From: Oceanobacter kriegii DSM 6294
GTDB lineage: Bacteria; Pseudomonadota; Gammaproteobacteria; Pseudomonadales; Oceanobacteraceae
Direction: 5' to 3'
Length of the DNA stretch: 64,000 nucleotides
NCBI RefSeq assembly: GCF_000422845.1
Contig: NZ_KE383931.1
Span: 467,366 to 531,365, forward strand
Part shown: positions 8,292 to 18,504 of the stretch, piece by piece
How the letters are laid out: every line of letters starts with the position of its first letter
How positions within the stretch are numbered: position 1 is the first letter of the stretch
Translations under genes and position numbers: made by a program
Notes under the pieces: model-generated
Databases searched by the model: none
What the model was told of the DNA's origin: nothing
What the model saw: the letters and a program-made list of their open reading frames with translations, nothing else

Positions 8292-8619
8292 CGGCAACCT
8301 CTTGTTATTGTTGGGGCGATTGCGGGGGTAGGGATAGAGATATTCATGCTATGCCGATCAGCAGGATTGGATATGGCACCAGTGGCAGTGACCCATAACT
8401 GCTTTAGGCGCAGTGAAAGCAGTACCCAAGTAGTAGTTACCTTCCAGAACAAAAGCACGACAAAAGAGTAACAAACGGCAACACAGAGGCCGCTAACCGA
8501 ATGAATTGAAAGGCCAATGACGGCTCGCTGAGCTTGCTGCCACTGGCTCGCTGATGCAAAATACTTGTGAATTAAATTACACAGACAATAAAAATATTTT
8601 CATCTATTGGAGAGTCACC
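8292..8619. other. Divergent intergenic region
   Basis: 328 bases between the minus-strand pair and the enoyl-CoA hydratase. It holds an 8-bp inverted repeat ACTGCTTT (8398-8405) with AAAGCAGT (8416-8423), and an AT-rich stretch at 8568-8605 just before the hydratase ribosome site, likely its promoter and leader. No small gene was supported. Confidence 0.4.
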
Positions 8620-9369
8620 ATGACGGATGTGCGCTACAGCCAGGACAACGGCATTGCATTGCTGGAGTTGAACCGCCCGGAAGTTCTGAATGCCATTCGG
8701 GTTCAAACCTACACCGATCTGATCGGCGCATTGCAGCAAGCAGACTCTGACGACAACGTCATGGTGATTGTATTGACCGGTTCCGAGCGCGCTTTCTCTG
8801 CCGGTAATGACCTTAGCGACCTGCTGCCCGGCGGCGATCTGCACGCTGTCAAAGAGGGCGTTGCCGGTATTTTCCATACCCTCGCGGCACTGACCAAACC
8901 CTTGATCGTTGCTCAGGAAGGGGTGGCCGTAGGCATTGGTGCCAACCTATTGCTGCATGCCGATTTGGCTTACGCAGGAAAATCGACCCGCTATGCCCTG
9001 CCATTTGCCAAAATTGGGGTTACCTCGGAAGGTGCTTGCTCCGTTATGCTGAGTGAGGCCATCGGCCCCAAAGCCGCAGCCGACCTGCTCTACACCGGCC
9101 GCTTCTTTAGCGCCGAAGAAGCGTTGGGATGGGGACTGTTGAATGCCGTCACTGATGACGGTGAGGCACTGGCTGCGGCGCTGAACACAGCGGCGGCGCT
9201 GTGCAAAAACTCACAGGGTTCCATCCGAGCCATCAAGCAACTGTCTCGCGCTGAAGGCCATGTACAACGCGTAGATGAAGCGGTCGATCGGGAAATGCGC
9301 TTGTTCGCTGATTTGCTGCAAACGCAGGAAACCCAGATGCGCATGCGCGCGGCCTTAAGCCGAAAATAA
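8620..9369 (+). CDS. Enoyl-CoA hydratase/isomerase family protein
   Basis: 249-residue crotonase-fold enzyme acting on acyl-CoA thioesters. It has the oxyanion-hole segment (SERAFSAGNDL), the second glycine-rich segment (EGVAVGIGANLLLHADLAYA) and a glutamate in the GVTSEGACS segment, typical of hydratase or delta3-delta2 isomerase members. The start is ATG 8620, preceded by GGAGAG at 8609-8614. Monocistronic, with no fatty-acid operon around it, so the exact substrate is open. Confidence 0.85.
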   Translation: MTDVRYSQDNGIALLELNRPEVLNAIRVQTYTDLIGALQQADSDDNVMVIVLTGSERAFSAGNDLSDLLPGGDLHAVKEGVAGIFHTLAALTKPLIVAQEGVAVGIGANLLLHADLAYAGKSTRYALPFAKIGVTSEGACSVMLSEAIGPKAAADLLYTGRFFSAEEALGWGLLNAVTDDGEALAAALNTAAALCKNSQGSIRAIKQLSRAEGHVQRVDEAVDREMRLFADLLQTQETQMRMRAALSRK

Positions 9370-9400
9370 ACGGCTACAGAAACACGCAGTACGTTATAAA

Positions 9401-9422
9401 GCCGGGCTCAGATCAGCCCGGC
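9401..9422 (-). terminator. Hairpin at the end of the diguanylate cyclase gene
   Basis: GCCGGGCT (9401-9408), a 6-base loop, AGCCCGGC (9415-9422). The cyclase stop codon lies inside the loop region. On the minus strand the stem is followed by TTTAT, a weak terminator tail. It also separates the convergent hydratase gene. Confidence 0.5.
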
Positions 9423-11503
9423 GTTCGCATTCTTACCCGGCCTGAACTCGGCCCGGTACCGGATGAATCGTCCAATCCTAAATCAGAAGAAATACCAGCC
9501 TCTGACTCAAGAGCAATCTCCTGGGTACAGCCTACGTGATTACGGCCAGCATCCTTGGCGGCATATAAGCCTTCATCCGCACGTTGAATCAGCGTTTTGA
9601 TGCTTTCCTTATGATCCCAGCTGGCAACGCCAAAGCTGGCGGTCAACTGACCGACCTCGGTGAATTGCTGCCCGGCAATGGCCGACCTCAAGCTCTCGGC
9701 CAGCAATAAGCCACCCGCCAGTTCGGTCATGGGGCATAGGATCATGAACTCTTCTCCACCCCAACGACCAACGTAGTCGACCTTGCGCACCGACTGTTGC
9801 AGGAACAGCGCCGTTTCAACAATGGCATGATCACCGGTAGTGTGGCCGAAGTTGTCGTTGATCGTCTTGAAGTGATCGATGTCCATCAGGATCACACAGA
9901 AGGTATCCCCAGAGCGCATTGCTCGCTCGGACTCAAGCAGCAGCAACTGATCGAGCTTGTGACGATTGTAGAGTCCACTCAGTCGATCTGTAGCTGCCAT
10001 TTCTTCCAGCTGTTCGGTTTCCCGGCGGGTAATTTGCTCACGCATTTGCGAATCGACCAGCAAGCGGGTTTTCTCTTCCAGATGACTGCTCATGCGATTG
10101 ACATCGAGGTATAGCTGGTCGATTTCAGCAATACCCACCGATTCAAAACGTTCGTTGTCCGGGTTGGCCCCCAACGACTGACTCCACTGCGACAACTTCT
10201 TCATCGGCTGGGATACCTGCTCCGCCAAGCGACGGGATTTCCATTCCAGATAGAGGAAGAACAACAGGTAAAACACCGCCATCAGCACAATGGCAATAAA
10301 GCCCGCCCGCTGGCTGATGTCTTTCAAATGGGCCATCGGTGCCAACAACGCCTGACGATCGACCACTGTGATCAAGCGCCAGCCGGTTTCTTCCACCAAC
10401 TGGGCATTCAACAAGTACTGGCGGGAATCCAGCACCAGATTATCAAGATTGCCCTCACGCTCGGGACTGGCCAACAACTCTCCCATGCGCAGGCGCACTT
10501 CTGCATCGCCGCTTTTCAGCAAATTGAACGCTTCGGGCTTTTCGACCGTGCCATCGATGGCGGACTGATAAACGTGGGACTTCAGTTCTTGCAGCTGTAA
10601 TAACGACTCAATTTCCGGCGGCATCGCCAGAATCATGCCTTCGGCATCGACCAGAAAGCGTCCGCCGTTCCAGCGATGCTCCCCTTGCAAGACGTTGCTG
10701 ACGAACGAATCGATGGTGATATCCAAACCACTGACGCCTTCCAGCCGGTCTCCCTGATACACAGGCGCAACCACGGAAGCCATCCAGCCCTGCCCTGCCG
10801 GGTCCAGATACACGCCGGTCCACACTGGCTGACGTTGGGGGTTATGTTCTGCATCCGCCAGGTAATAAAAGTTGTAATCCTGCATGTGCAAGTCGGGCCC
10901 ATACTGACCCGCCGCATCGGCCATAAAGGGATAAATACGGTTCATATCATCCCGGGTGTTCAGATAGGCCTGGGTCACCAGATCGTTGTGCTCGACCATG
11001 GCTTTCAGTTGTACATCCAGAGATTCACTGCACCAGGCTTTGGCCAGCGTTGCTACCGTCATGGGGGTATGACTGGCGTAGTAAACCGACGCGCCGCCGT
11101 TATCAACTGGTGTGAACCAGGCGCCGTTGGCGTGTTGCTGCAGAAAACCGTCAGGCATTGGTCGGCTGCATCCGGCCATGCCAGACGTACTGGTTGACGT
11201 TGCAGCGGTAGCCGTCGGTGCAGGCAGAGAGGCAAAAAATGCTTCGTGAGAAACAGCCATCACCGCGGCCAGTTGATCAACCGCGCGTAATCGCTGATTA
11301 AAGCTGTCGGCTTCCAATTCAGCGGCCTGATTGATGCCCTGCAAGGCTTCATCCAGCAAACTGTTTTGGTAAGCATCAAAAATAAACCGGTTGGCGCCGA
11401 AGTACATCAGCAACAGACAAAGCTCAATAACCAACAACGGTATCAGAGCACTACTCAGAAATCCCCGGTACAACAGACTCTGGAGCTGGATAGACCTGAA
11501 CAT
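9413..11503 (-). CDS. Membrane diguanylate cyclase with periplasmic Cache sensor
   Basis: 696-residue enzyme predicted to make cyclic di-GMP. A transmembrane helix at about 13-38 and another near 385-410 flank a long periplasmic double-Cache-like sensor (with GVSGLDITID and LVEETGWRLITVVD, typical of Cache modules). A HAMP-like linker and a coiled coil follow, then a GGDEF domain. The active site is GGEEF (582-586), and an allosteric I-site RKVD lies exactly five residues upstream (573-576), so feedback inhibition by the product is expected. A 40-residue low-complexity tail follows the domain. Single gene. Confidence 0.9.
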   Translation of the reverse strand: MFRSIQLQSLLYRGFLSSALIPLLVIELCLLLMYFGANRFIFDAYQNSLLDEALQGINQAAELEADSFNQRLRAVDQLAAVMAVSHEAFFASLPAPTATAATSTSTSGMAGCSRPMPDGFLQQHANGAWFTPVDNGGASVYYASHTPMTVATLAKAWCSESLDVQLKAMVEHNDLVTQAYLNTRDDMNRIYPFMADAAGQYGPDLHMQDYNFYYLADAEHNPQRQPVWTGVYLDPAGQGWMASVVAPVYQGDRLEGVSGLDITIDSFVSNVLQGEHRWNGGRFLVDAEGMILAMPPEIESLLQLQELKSHVYQSAIDGTVEKPEAFNLLKSGDAEVRLRMGELLASPEREGNLDNLVLDSRQYLLNAQLVEETGWRLITVVDRQALLAPMAHLKDISQRAGFIAIVLMAVFYLLFFLYLEWKSRRLAEQVSQPMKKLSQWSQSLGANPDNERFESVGIAEIDQLYLDVNRMSSHLEEKTRLLVDSQMREQITRRETEQLEEMAATDRLSGLYNRHKLDQLLLLESERAMRSGDTFCVILMDIDHFKTINDNFGHTTGDHAIVETALFLQQSVRKVDYVGRWGGEEFMILCPMTELAGGLLLAESLRSAIAGQQFTEVGQLTASFGVASWDHKESIKTLIQRADEGLYAAKDAGRNHVGCTQEIALESEAGISSDLGLDDSSGTGPSSGRVRMRTPG

Positions 11504-11910
11504 GGAAAACGTGGGCTCTTTGTGCCCCGGGGGATGCTTTGGATAACCCGCAGTGCAATACCTGCACAGCCAACCGTCCCCATCGGGTGAGCTTACAGGT
11601 TGCCAGAGTTATCAAGAAGATCCTGGGAGGCCATAAAATGAATATTATGGGCCCGGAGTATAGTCATACGACGCAACACAAGGCAGAGGTTTTTCGTAAC
11701 AAACGATAACTGGTAGCAAACAATGAATAAATGAACTACTGATCAGCAATAGAAAGTCATTTAGAACTAACACATTGTAAATACCAGTGAGTTTTCACTT
11801 CCCCACTTCAACCGGGAAAAACAAAAAACCACGGCTATCACTTTTCAATGGAGCTGGACGTTACATTTTGACAGTTAAGGAAATTTAAAACCGTCCCCGC
11901 AAACAAGACA
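11504..11910. other. AT-rich intergenic region
   Basis: About 400 bases between the diguanylate cyclase start and the isocitrate lyase terminator. More AT-rich than its surroundings. It must contain the cyclase promoter. No small gene, tRNA or clear regulatory motif could be supported. Confidence 0.35.
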
Positions 11911-11947
11911 CAAAAAAACCGCAGCAGGTTGCCCCGCTGCGGCTTTC
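11911..11947 (-). terminator. Rho-independent terminator of isocitrate lyase
   Basis: Read on the minus strand, CCGCAGC (11936-11942), a 10-base loop and GCTGCGG (11919-11925) are followed by a run of seven Ts. It lies 16 bases after the isocitrate lyase stop. Confidence 0.85.
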
Positions 11948-11963
11948 TGTGAACCGACTGCTC

Positions 11964-13556
11964 TTAGAACTGGTTCATGGTGTTGTCTTTACCAGACGCT
12001 TTCAGAGCGTTTTCACCGGAGAAGTATTCCTTGTGAGCGTCACCCAGGTCGGAACCGGCCATGTTCTGGTGTTTCACACAAGCGATACCCTGACGGATCT
12101 CTTCACGCTGTACCTGCTTCACGTAGCCCAGCATGCCTTCTTCACCGAAGTAACGCTTGGCCAGGTTGTCAGTAGACAGAGCTGCAGTGTGGTAAGTCGG
12201 CAGAGTGATCAGGTGGTGGAAGATACCTGCTTCACGTGCTGCGTCAGCCTGGAAGCTCTGGATACGACGGTCAGCTTCGATGGCCAGTTCAGACTCATCG
12301 TACTCAACGCTCATCAGACCAGCGCGATCGTAGGCAGAAACGTCCTTACCTTCTTCAGTCCAGGCATCGAATACCTGCTGACGGAAGCTCATGGTCCAGT
12401 TGAAGCTTGGGCTGTTGTTGTAAACCAGCTTGGCATTCGGCACTTCTTCACGGATACGGTTAACCATGCCGCCGATCTGACCAACGTGTGGCTTCTCGGT
12501 TTCGATCCACAGCAGGTCAGCGCCGGCTTTCAGAGCTTCGATACAGTCGAATACACAACGGTCTTCACCGGTGCCCTGACGGAACTGGAACAGACCGGAA
12601 GGCAGACGCTTAGGACGAACCAGCTTGCCGTTCTGGTTGATCACAACATCACCCTGCTGCATCTGGTCAACGGTGATTTCTTCAACGTCCAGGAAGCTGT
12701 TGTAGATATCGCCCTGATCGCCAGGAGTCTTAACAGTAGCAATCTGCTTGGTCAGGCCAGCACCCAGGGAGTCGGTACGGGCAACGATCACACCGTCGTC
12801 AACACCCAGCTCCAGGAAGGCGTAGCGAACAGCGCGCAGCTTGGCGTGGAAGTCATCGTGAGGAACGGTAACCTTACCGTCCTGGTGACCACACTGCTTC
12901 TCGTCAGCAACCTGGTTTTCGATCTGGATGCAGCAAGCACCCGCTTCGATCATCTGCTTGGCCATCAGGTAAGTGGCTTCTTCGTTACCGAAACCGGCAT
13001 CGATGTCAGCAATGATCGGCACTACGTGAGTTTCGTGGTTATCGATCAACGCCTGAACTTCAGCAGCCTTGGCGCTGTCGCCCGCTTCGTTGGCGGCATC
13101 CAGCTGACGGAACAGCAGATCCAGTTCACGAGCATCAGCTTGACGCAGGAAGGTGTACAGTTCTTCGATCAGGCCAGCAACCACTGTTTTCTCGTGCATG
13201 GACTGGTCAGGCAGAGGACCGAACTGGGAGCGCAGGGCAGCAACCATCCAGCCAGACAGGTACAGGTAACGACGGTTGGTGTTGCCGAAGTGCTTCTTGA
13301 TAGAAATCATCTTCTGCTGACCAACGAAACCGTGCCAGCAACCCAGAGACTGAGTGTACTGAGAGCTGTCAGCGTCGTAGGCGGCCATGTCTTCACGCAT
13401 CACCTTGGCGGTGTACTTGGCAATGTCCAGGTGAGTCTTGAACTTGTTCTGGGCACGCATACGTGCAACGGCTTGTTCGGAAATGCCAGACCAGCCAGCG
13501 CCAGCGGCTTCTTTCAGTGCAGCAACTGCTTTGATGTCATTCTGGTATGCAGACAT
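11964..13556 (-). CDS. aceA: Isocitrate lyase
   Basis: 530-residue enzyme of the glyoxylate shunt that splits isocitrate into glyoxylate and succinate, allowing growth on acetate and fatty acids. It is the long form found in Pseudomonas aeruginosa. The catalytic loop reads EKQCGHQDGK, with the active-site cysteine; ADIDAGFGN and IVARTDSLGAG provide metal-binding and substrate-binding residues, and NNSPSFNW is conserved. ATG start, strong terminator downstream, single gene. Malate synthase is not in the window. Confidence 0.96.
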   Translation of the reverse strand: MSAYQNDIKAVAALKEAAGAGWSGISEQAVARMRAQNKFKTHLDIAKYTAKVMREDMAAYDADSSQYTQSLGCWHGFVGQQKMISIKKHFGNTNRRYLYLSGWMVAALRSQFGPLPDQSMHEKTVVAGLIEELYTFLRQADARELDLLFRQLDAANEAGDSAKAAEVQALIDNHETHVVPIIADIDAGFGNEEATYLMAKQMIEAGACCIQIENQVADEKQCGHQDGKVTVPHDDFHAKLRAVRYAFLELGVDDGVIVARTDSLGAGLTKQIATVKTPGDQGDIYNSFLDVEEITVDQMQQGDVVINQNGKLVRPKRLPSGLFQFRQGTGEDRCVFDCIEALKAGADLLWIETEKPHVGQIGGMVNRIREEVPNAKLVYNNSPSFNWTMSFRQQVFDAWTEEGKDVSAYDRAGLMSVEYDESELAIEADRRIQSFQADAAREAGIFHHLITLPTYHTAALSTDNLAKRYFGEEGMLGYVKQVQREEIRQGIACVKHQNMAGSDLGDAHKEYFSGENALKASGKDNTMNQF

Positions 13557-13772
13557 GGGTTTCGTCCTTTGTCATAGCGTTTTGGGGTATTCAGTACCGG
13601 CTCCCGCTTATTGTAGATGGGATGCTCGGCTCTGCTTGAGACCAATACTATGGAGAACAAAACCATAATTGAAATCAATAGATCGTATATCTGCAATTCA
13701 CATCGGAAATGTTATTCCTTGGTATGAACCGGTTATTACCAAAGTAGCGGTAAACAGCTCATTTCCTGCGAT

Positions 13773-14996
13773 TCAGCAATCGGCAATCAGACTTCGGGCG
13801 GCCACCCATGCGCTGGACCACGCCCACTGGAAGTTGAATCCACCCAAATGTCCTGTGACATCAACCACTTCTCCAATAAAGTAGAGACCTTCCACCTGCT
13901 TGCATTGCATGGTTTTGGAGGATAATTCGTCGGTATCCACCCCACCGAGCGCCACTTCCGCCGTGCGGTAGCCCTCGGTGCCTGAAGGTTTTACCTGCCA
14001 TTTGTGCAGCGCATCTGCCAATGCGTCCATTTGCTGGCCATTGAGGCTCGCAAGCGTTGCGTCAGCCTGGAATGCCATCGCTGCCAGCCATTTATCGGCA
14101 ATCGCCTGATTGAGCTTGTGGCTTAACCAGGTTTTCAACTGTTGTTTGGGATTACTGTGCTGGTCGGCACGCAGCTGCTCGGCGGCATCCAGTCCTGGCA
14201 GCAGGTCGATCTGCAAGCTATCGCCCGATTGCCAGTAACTGGATATCTGCAACATGGCCGGGCCACTGAGGCCCCGATGAGTAAACAGCATGTCATCAAG
14301 GAAGGATTGACCATTACAGCTCACGTCAACCCGACAGGCGTTGCCTGCCAAATCGATACACAACTGCTTCAACTGGCTGGTCAGGGTGAACGGCACCAAC
14401 GCCGCTACCGGTTCATACACCTTGAGGCCAAAGTCTTTCGCCAGCTGAAAACCAAAACCCGTTGCTCCCAGTGTCGGAATGGATGGGCCACCAGTGGCGA
14501 CCACCAGTTTATTGGCCACAACCGTCTCGGGGGGCTGATCAGGATTTCTAACCTGATGGGTAAGCAGCTCAAAGCGGCCGTCCTCACGTCTTGTCACGGC
14601 ATCAATGGCGGTCGACAAACGAATATATGCCCCTGCAACCTCGCATTCGTTCAGCAGCATATTGAGGATGTCGACGGCCTTGTTGTCACAAAACAGCTGA
14701 CCGTCTTTTTTCTCGTGGTAAGGAATGCCGTACTGGTCAACCAGGGCAATGAAATCCCACTGGGTGTATTGGCTCAGTGCGGATTTGCAGAAATGTGGAT
14801 TGTGGCTGAGATAACGGTTGGGCTCGACGTAGTAATTGGTGAAATTGCAGCGGCCGCCACCCGACATCAAAATCTTTTTGCCCGCCCGGTTGGCATGATC
14901 CAGTACCAGCACCTGCTTGCCGGATGCGGCTGTCAATGCCGCACACATCAGGCCGGCGGCACCAGCGCCAATAACGACTACGTCAGTCTCTGTCAC
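13773..14996 (-). CDS. BaiN/RdsA-family flavoprotein oxidoreductase
   Basis: 407-residue FAD-dependent protein of the HI0933/YhiN/BaiN family. The N-terminal Rossmann motif is VVVIGAGAAGLMCA (FAD binding), followed by the family signature KKILMSGGGRCNFTN. ATGGPSIPTLGATGFG lies mid-protein, and the C-terminal ALGGVDTDELSSKTM and GEVVDVTGHLGGFNFQWAWSSG-like segments are typical. The physiological substrate of most members is unknown; some reduce bile acid intermediates. GTG start at 14996. Divergent from the acyltransferase at 15097, with about 100 bases of shared upstream DNA. Confidence 0.88.
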   Translation of the reverse strand: MTETDVVVIGAGAAGLMCAALTAASGKQVLVLDHANRAGKKILMSGGGRCNFTNYYVEPNRYLSHNPHFCKSALSQYTQWDFIALVDQYGIPYHEKKDGQLFCDNKAVDILNMLLNECEVAGAYIRLSTAIDAVTRREDGRFELLTHQVRNPDQPPETVVANKLVVATGGPSIPTLGATGFGFQLAKDFGLKVYEPVAALVPFTLTSQLKQLCIDLAGNACRVDVSCNGQSFLDDMLFTHRGLSGPAMLQISSYWQSGDSLQIDLLPGLDAAEQLRADQHSNPKQQLKTWLSHKLNQAIADKWLAAMAFQADATLASLNGQQMDALADALHKWQVKPSGTEGYRTAEVALGGVDTDELSSKTMQCKQVEGLYFIGEVVDVTGHLGGFNFQWAWSSAWVAARSLIADC

Positions 14997-15096
14997 AGGG
15001 ATTACCTTAATTCAGTTCATTGCATTGTTGGCGCTTGCCGCCCCTTCGATGGCTGGTATTATGCCAGCGATTCGATACCACGACGGGAAAGACGCT

Positions 15097-15903
15097 ATGG
15101 AGTTATTTGATCGCCAGGGACTACTGGAAGCGACCAAACTCTCCCCATTCAAATTGAATATGCTGCTGCGTTTGTTGAAAGGACCCACCATGGTTCGCAT
15201 TTACGACAAACTGGAGCACAAGCAAGGCATCGACATGATCGAAGATTGCCTTGCCTACCTCGATATCAAACTGGACTACGACATCGACGCTTTGCGTAAG
15301 GTGATTCCGAAGGAAGGTCCATTTATTACGGTATCCAATCACCCGTTCGGGTTTCTTGATGGCGTGATCCTGCTGCTGATCATCTGCCGTATCCGGCCTG
15401 ATTTTCGCGTGGTCGCCAATTTCCTGTTGAGCTACTTTGCGCCAATCTCAGACCTGTTCATCACCGTGAACCCGTTTGAAAACCGTGGCCCCAAAGGCAT
15501 GGGCGGCATGCGTAAATCACTGGCGCAAATCAAGCAGGGCAAGGGCCTTGGGCTGTTCCCGGCGGGTGAAGTGTCCACCTGGTATCCGGGTCAGCAAGGC
15601 ATTGCTGACAAGCAATGGCCGATTTCCAGCATGCGCCTGATTCGCAAGGCCAATGTGCCCGTCATCCCGGTATACTTCCACGGCTCCAACAGCCGCAGTT
15701 TTCACCTGCTGGGCAAAATCAATCCTGCCCTGCGCACCATGCGGATTCCGGCCGAGTTTCTGAAAAAGCGCCGTTCAACCATTCACATTGGGATTGGCGA
15801 CGTGATCAGCCCGGACGTGATTGCCGCGACCGAGAATGATGAGGCGCTGCGCGATCTGGTGCGTGAGGCGACCTACTGTCAGCAGCAGAAATTTGATCGC
15901 TGA
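15097..15903 (+). CDS. Lysophospholipid acyltransferase family protein
   Basis: 268-residue PlsC-like acyltransferase. The catalytic H-x4-D motif is in VSNHPFGFLDG, and the acceptor-binding block is GLFPAGEVSTW. Members esterify lysophosphatidic acid or lyso-ornithine lipids at the membrane; the NHPFG variant is common in the latter and in hemolysin-like proteins, but the acceptor cannot be settled. The start is ATG 15097 with GGGAAAG upstream; an upstream in-frame extension would run through the divergent promoter and into the BaiN gene, so it is rejected. Ends 11 bases before the convergent rnhB. Confidence 0.82.
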   Translation: MELFDRQGLLEATKLSPFKLNMLLRLLKGPTMVRIYDKLEHKQGIDMIEDCLAYLDIKLDYDIDALRKVIPKEGPFITVSNHPFGFLDGVILLLIICRIRPDFRVVANFLLSYFAPISDLFITVNPFENRGPKGMGGMRKSLAQIKQGKGLGLFPAGEVSTWYPGQQGIADKQWPISSMRLIRKANVPVIPVYFHGSNSRSFHLLGKINPALRTMRIPAEFLKKRRSTIHIGIGDVISPDVIAATENDEALRDLVREATYCQQQKFDR

Positions 15904-15914
15904 CCAGAACCCGC

Positions 15915-16520
15915 TTATTCAGATTCCAGTAACAGCTTCTTCACCGGCGCGTAACTGCGGCGGTGAATGGCGCATGGCCCAAGCGCCTGCAACGCTTCCA
16001 GATGCGCCTTGGTGCCATACCCCTTGTGTTTGGCAAAGCCGTAACCCGGGTATTGCTCTTCCATCTCCAGCATTTCACGGTCACGGGTGACCTTGGCCAG
16101 AATCGACGCTGCGGCAATGGCCATCACCTGACTATCGCCCTTGATGATGGCCGTCGCATCCATATCCAGTTCTGGTAGCTTGTTGCCGTCAATCAAGGCA
16201 TGCTCCGGCTTGTCACCCAGACCTTCCACCGCACGGGTCATCGCCAGCATGCGGGCGTTGAGAATATTGATGTCGTCAATTTCTTCCACGGTCGAACGGG
16301 CAATGGCAAAGTCTGCGGCCTTGGCCAGAATTTCGTCGTAGAGTGCCTCGCGGCGCTTTTCAGTCAGTTTCTTGGAGTCGTTCAGACCTTCAATCGGTCG
16401 GGCTGGGTCCAATACCACCGCCGCCGCCACGACATCGCCACACAAAGGGCCGGCGCCCGCTTCGTCAACGCCGCAATAACGCAGGCCCTGTTCGACCAGT
16501 TGTTGTTCCTGTTCAATCAT
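15915..16520 (-). CDS. rnhB: Ribonuclease HII
   Basis: About 201 residues. Removes single ribonucleotides and RNA primers from DNA. Catalytic acidic residues are in GVDEAG (D19, E20), with further conserved blocks [34 protein letters not shown] and [11 protein letters not shown]. Odd point: the usual G-R-G after the DE pair, which recognises the RNA-DNA junction, reads G-A-G (codons at 16449-16457). Start set at ATG 16520, which matches family length; ATG 16556 is in frame and would add 12 residues. Last gene of the rseP-bamA-lpx cluster, the usual position in gammaproteobacteria. Confidence 0.92.
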   Translation of the reverse strand: MIEQEQQLVEQGLRYCGVDEAGAGPLCGDVVAAAVVLDPARPIEGLNDSKKLTEKRREALYDEILAKAADFAIARSTVEEIDDINILNARMLAMTRAVEGLGDKPEHALIDGNKLPELDMDATAIIKGDSQVMAIAAASILAKVTRDREMLEMEEQYPGYGFAKHKGYGTKAHLEALQALGPCAIHRRSYAPVKKLLLESE

Positions 16521-16600
16521 GGGAATACCGCAAAGAGGAGATAAAGAAGAGTTCATCAGGACACACAAGCCGCTGCCTGAATGACCCGATGAGGATGGAA

Positions 16601-17737
16601 TCAGCCTTCGATCAATTCAATGATGGCGTTGGCTGCTTCTTCGTCGGCGCTGCGTTTCAGCTGACGATGGATAAACTGAAAGGTTTCATGCAGCTGATGA
16701 CGGGTTTGCTGGTCTTCCAGGTTGCGCATCATTTCTTCCGCCAGACGCACCGGCGTTGCTGCTTCCTGAAGAACTTCCGGCACTACCTGTCTGCCAGCCA
16801 GCAGATTAGGTAAGGCAATAAACGGTTGTTTCAGCATCCGCCGAAGCAGGAAGGCCGTAATCGCGTTCACCTTGTAGCTGACCACCATAGGGCGCTTCAG
16901 CAACATGGCTTCCAGCGTCGCCGTACCGGATGCCAGCAAAATCACGTCCGAAGCGGCCATGCATTGCTGCGACTGCCCCAGCACAATTTTCAGCGGCAGT
17001 TTCTCTGGCATTTCAGCCAGCTGGCTTTCCAATTGCTCGCGTCGTTCGACACTGGCCGCCGGAATCACAAACTGCAAATCGGAGCGTTGCTGCAACATCA
17101 GCTGGGCGGTGTCCATAAACACCGGCCCCATACGATCCACTTCACCACCACGACTGCCCGGCATCAAACAGGCAATCGGCTTGCTGACGTCCAGCCCCAG
17201 CGCTTCGCGAGCCGGGGTTTTCGGGGTATCGAATGGGATTTTATCGGCCAGATGATGACCCACGAATCGCACCGGAATCTGGTGGTCTTCGTAGAACTTG
17301 GCTTCAAACGGGAACAGCGTCAGCATCAGGTCAACGGCTTTGCCAACCTTGATAACGCGTTTTTGCCGCCAGGCCCAAACCGACGGGCTGACGTAATGTA
17401 CGGTCTTGATGCCTTTGGCCTTGAGCTTCTGCTCCAGCGTCAGGTTAAAGTCCGGGGCGTCGATGCCAATCATGACGTCGGGAGGATTATCGATCCAGCG
17501 ACGGATCAGGCTCTTGCGGATTTTCAAAAGCTCGCCAAGGCGGCCCAGCACTTCCACAAGCCCCATCACCGACAGGCGCTCCATCGGATACAGGCTGTCA
17601 AAGCCATGCGCTTGCATCAAAGGACCACCGATGCCCTCGAAGGTGGCATCGGGGTACTTTTCCTTGAGTGCTTTCAGCAGGCCAGCACCCAGCATATCGC
17701 CGGATGTCTCACCAACAACAATCGCAATCCGTTTCAC
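16601..17737 (-). CDS. lpxB: Lipid-A-disaccharide synthase
   Basis: 378-residue peripheral membrane glycosyltransferase (family GT19). It joins UDP-2,3-diacylglucosamine and lipid X to form the lipid A disaccharide. Recognisable blocks are [17 protein letters not shown] at the N-terminus, [33 protein letters not shown] and [20 protein letters not shown]. The start is a GTG at 17737 sharing one base with the lpxA stop (TAGTG), so translation is coupled. Confidence 0.96.
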   Translation of the reverse strand: MKRIAIVVGETSGDMLGAGLLKALKEKYPDATFEGIGGPLMQAHGFDSLYPMERLSVMGLVEVLGRLGELLKIRKSLIRRWIDNPPDVMIGIDAPDFNLTLEQKLKAKGIKTVHYVSPSVWAWRQKRVIKVGKAVDLMLTLFPFEAKFYEDHQIPVRFVGHHLADKIPFDTPKTPAREALGLDVSKPIACLMPGSRGGEVDRMGPVFMDTAQLMLQQRSDLQFVIPAASVERREQLESQLAEMPEKLPLKIVLGQSQQCMAASDVILLASGTATLEAMLLKRPMVVSYKVNAITAFLLRRMLKQPFIALPNLLAGRQVVPEVLQEAATPVRLAEEMMRNLEDQQTRHQLHETFQFIHRQLKRSADEEAANAIIELIEG

Positions 17738-18504
17738 TATCTGATGATTCCGCGGGTAGCAGCCTTAACACTGTCGACCAGCAGCTGGGCGGCTGAATCA
17801 ACTTCCAGAGTCTGCAGTTTTTCCAGCGCTTCGGCACTGGTCAGCCCCTGACGATAAACCACTTTGTAGGCGGTTTTCACTGCACTGATTTGCTCGGCCG
17901 TGAAACCACGACGACGCAAACCTTCGGAGTTAATACCGTGCGGTGTTGCCGGGTAACCCAGCGCCATAACATAGGCTGGAATGTCCTTCAGGACCACAGT
18001 ACCGGCACCCGCCATCACGTGGGCACCGATGCGGCAGAACTGATGAACCTGGGTGGCACCACCCAGAATGGCCCAGTCGTCGACGACTACGTGGCCAGCC
18101 AGATTGGTGTCGTTGGCAAAAATACAGTTGTCACCAATCACGCAGTCATGGGCAACGTGGACGTTGACCATAAACAGGTTATTGCTGCCAACCCGTGTTT
18201 CGCTGTTGTCCTGCACGGTACCGCGGTGAAAGGTGCAGCTTTCACGAATCACGTTGTTGTCGCCAATCACCAGACGGGTCGGCTCACCAGCGTATTTCTT
18301 GTCCTGGCACGCTTCGCCAATGGTCGCAAACTGGAAAATCCGGTTGCCCTTGCCGATGTGTGTCGGTCCCTGGATCACCACATGCGGTCCAATCACACAA
18401 CCTTCGCCAATCTCCACATCCGCACCCACAATGGAGTACGGGCCGATTTCTACGTTGTCGGCAATGCGGGCGGCTGGATCAATGATGGCCGTAGGATGGA
18501 TCAT
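17737..18504 (-). CDS. lpxA: UDP-N-acetylglucosamine acyltransferase
   Basis: 255 residues. First step of lipid A synthesis: transfers 3-hydroxyacyl from ACP to UDP-GlcNAc in the cytoplasm. The N-terminal two thirds are hexapeptide repeats forming a left-handed beta helix ([13 protein letters not shown] onwards), with the catalytic histidine in the [12 protein letters not shown] segment. A helical C-terminus follows. Start ATG 18504 overlaps the fabZ stop (ATGA) and is preceded by GGAG. Confidence 0.96.
   Translation of the reverse strand: MIHPTAIIDPAARIADNVEIGPYSIVGADVEIGEGCVIGPHVVIQGPTHIGKGNRIFQFATIGEACQDKKYAGEPTRLVIGDNNVIRESCTFHRGTVQDNSETRVGSNNLFMVNVHVAHDCVIGDNCIFANDTNLAGHVVVDDWAILGGATQVHQFCRIGAHVMAGAGTVVLKDIPAYVMALGYPATPHGINSEGLRRRGFTAEQISAVKTAYKVVYRQGLTSAEALEKLQTLEVDSAAQLLVDSVKAATRGIIR

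Noticed and set aside
11949..13577. Long plus-strand open frame of about 540 codons
   Set aside because: Exact antisense of isocitrate lyase, which has full motifs and length. The frame is open because of the biased codon use of the real gene.
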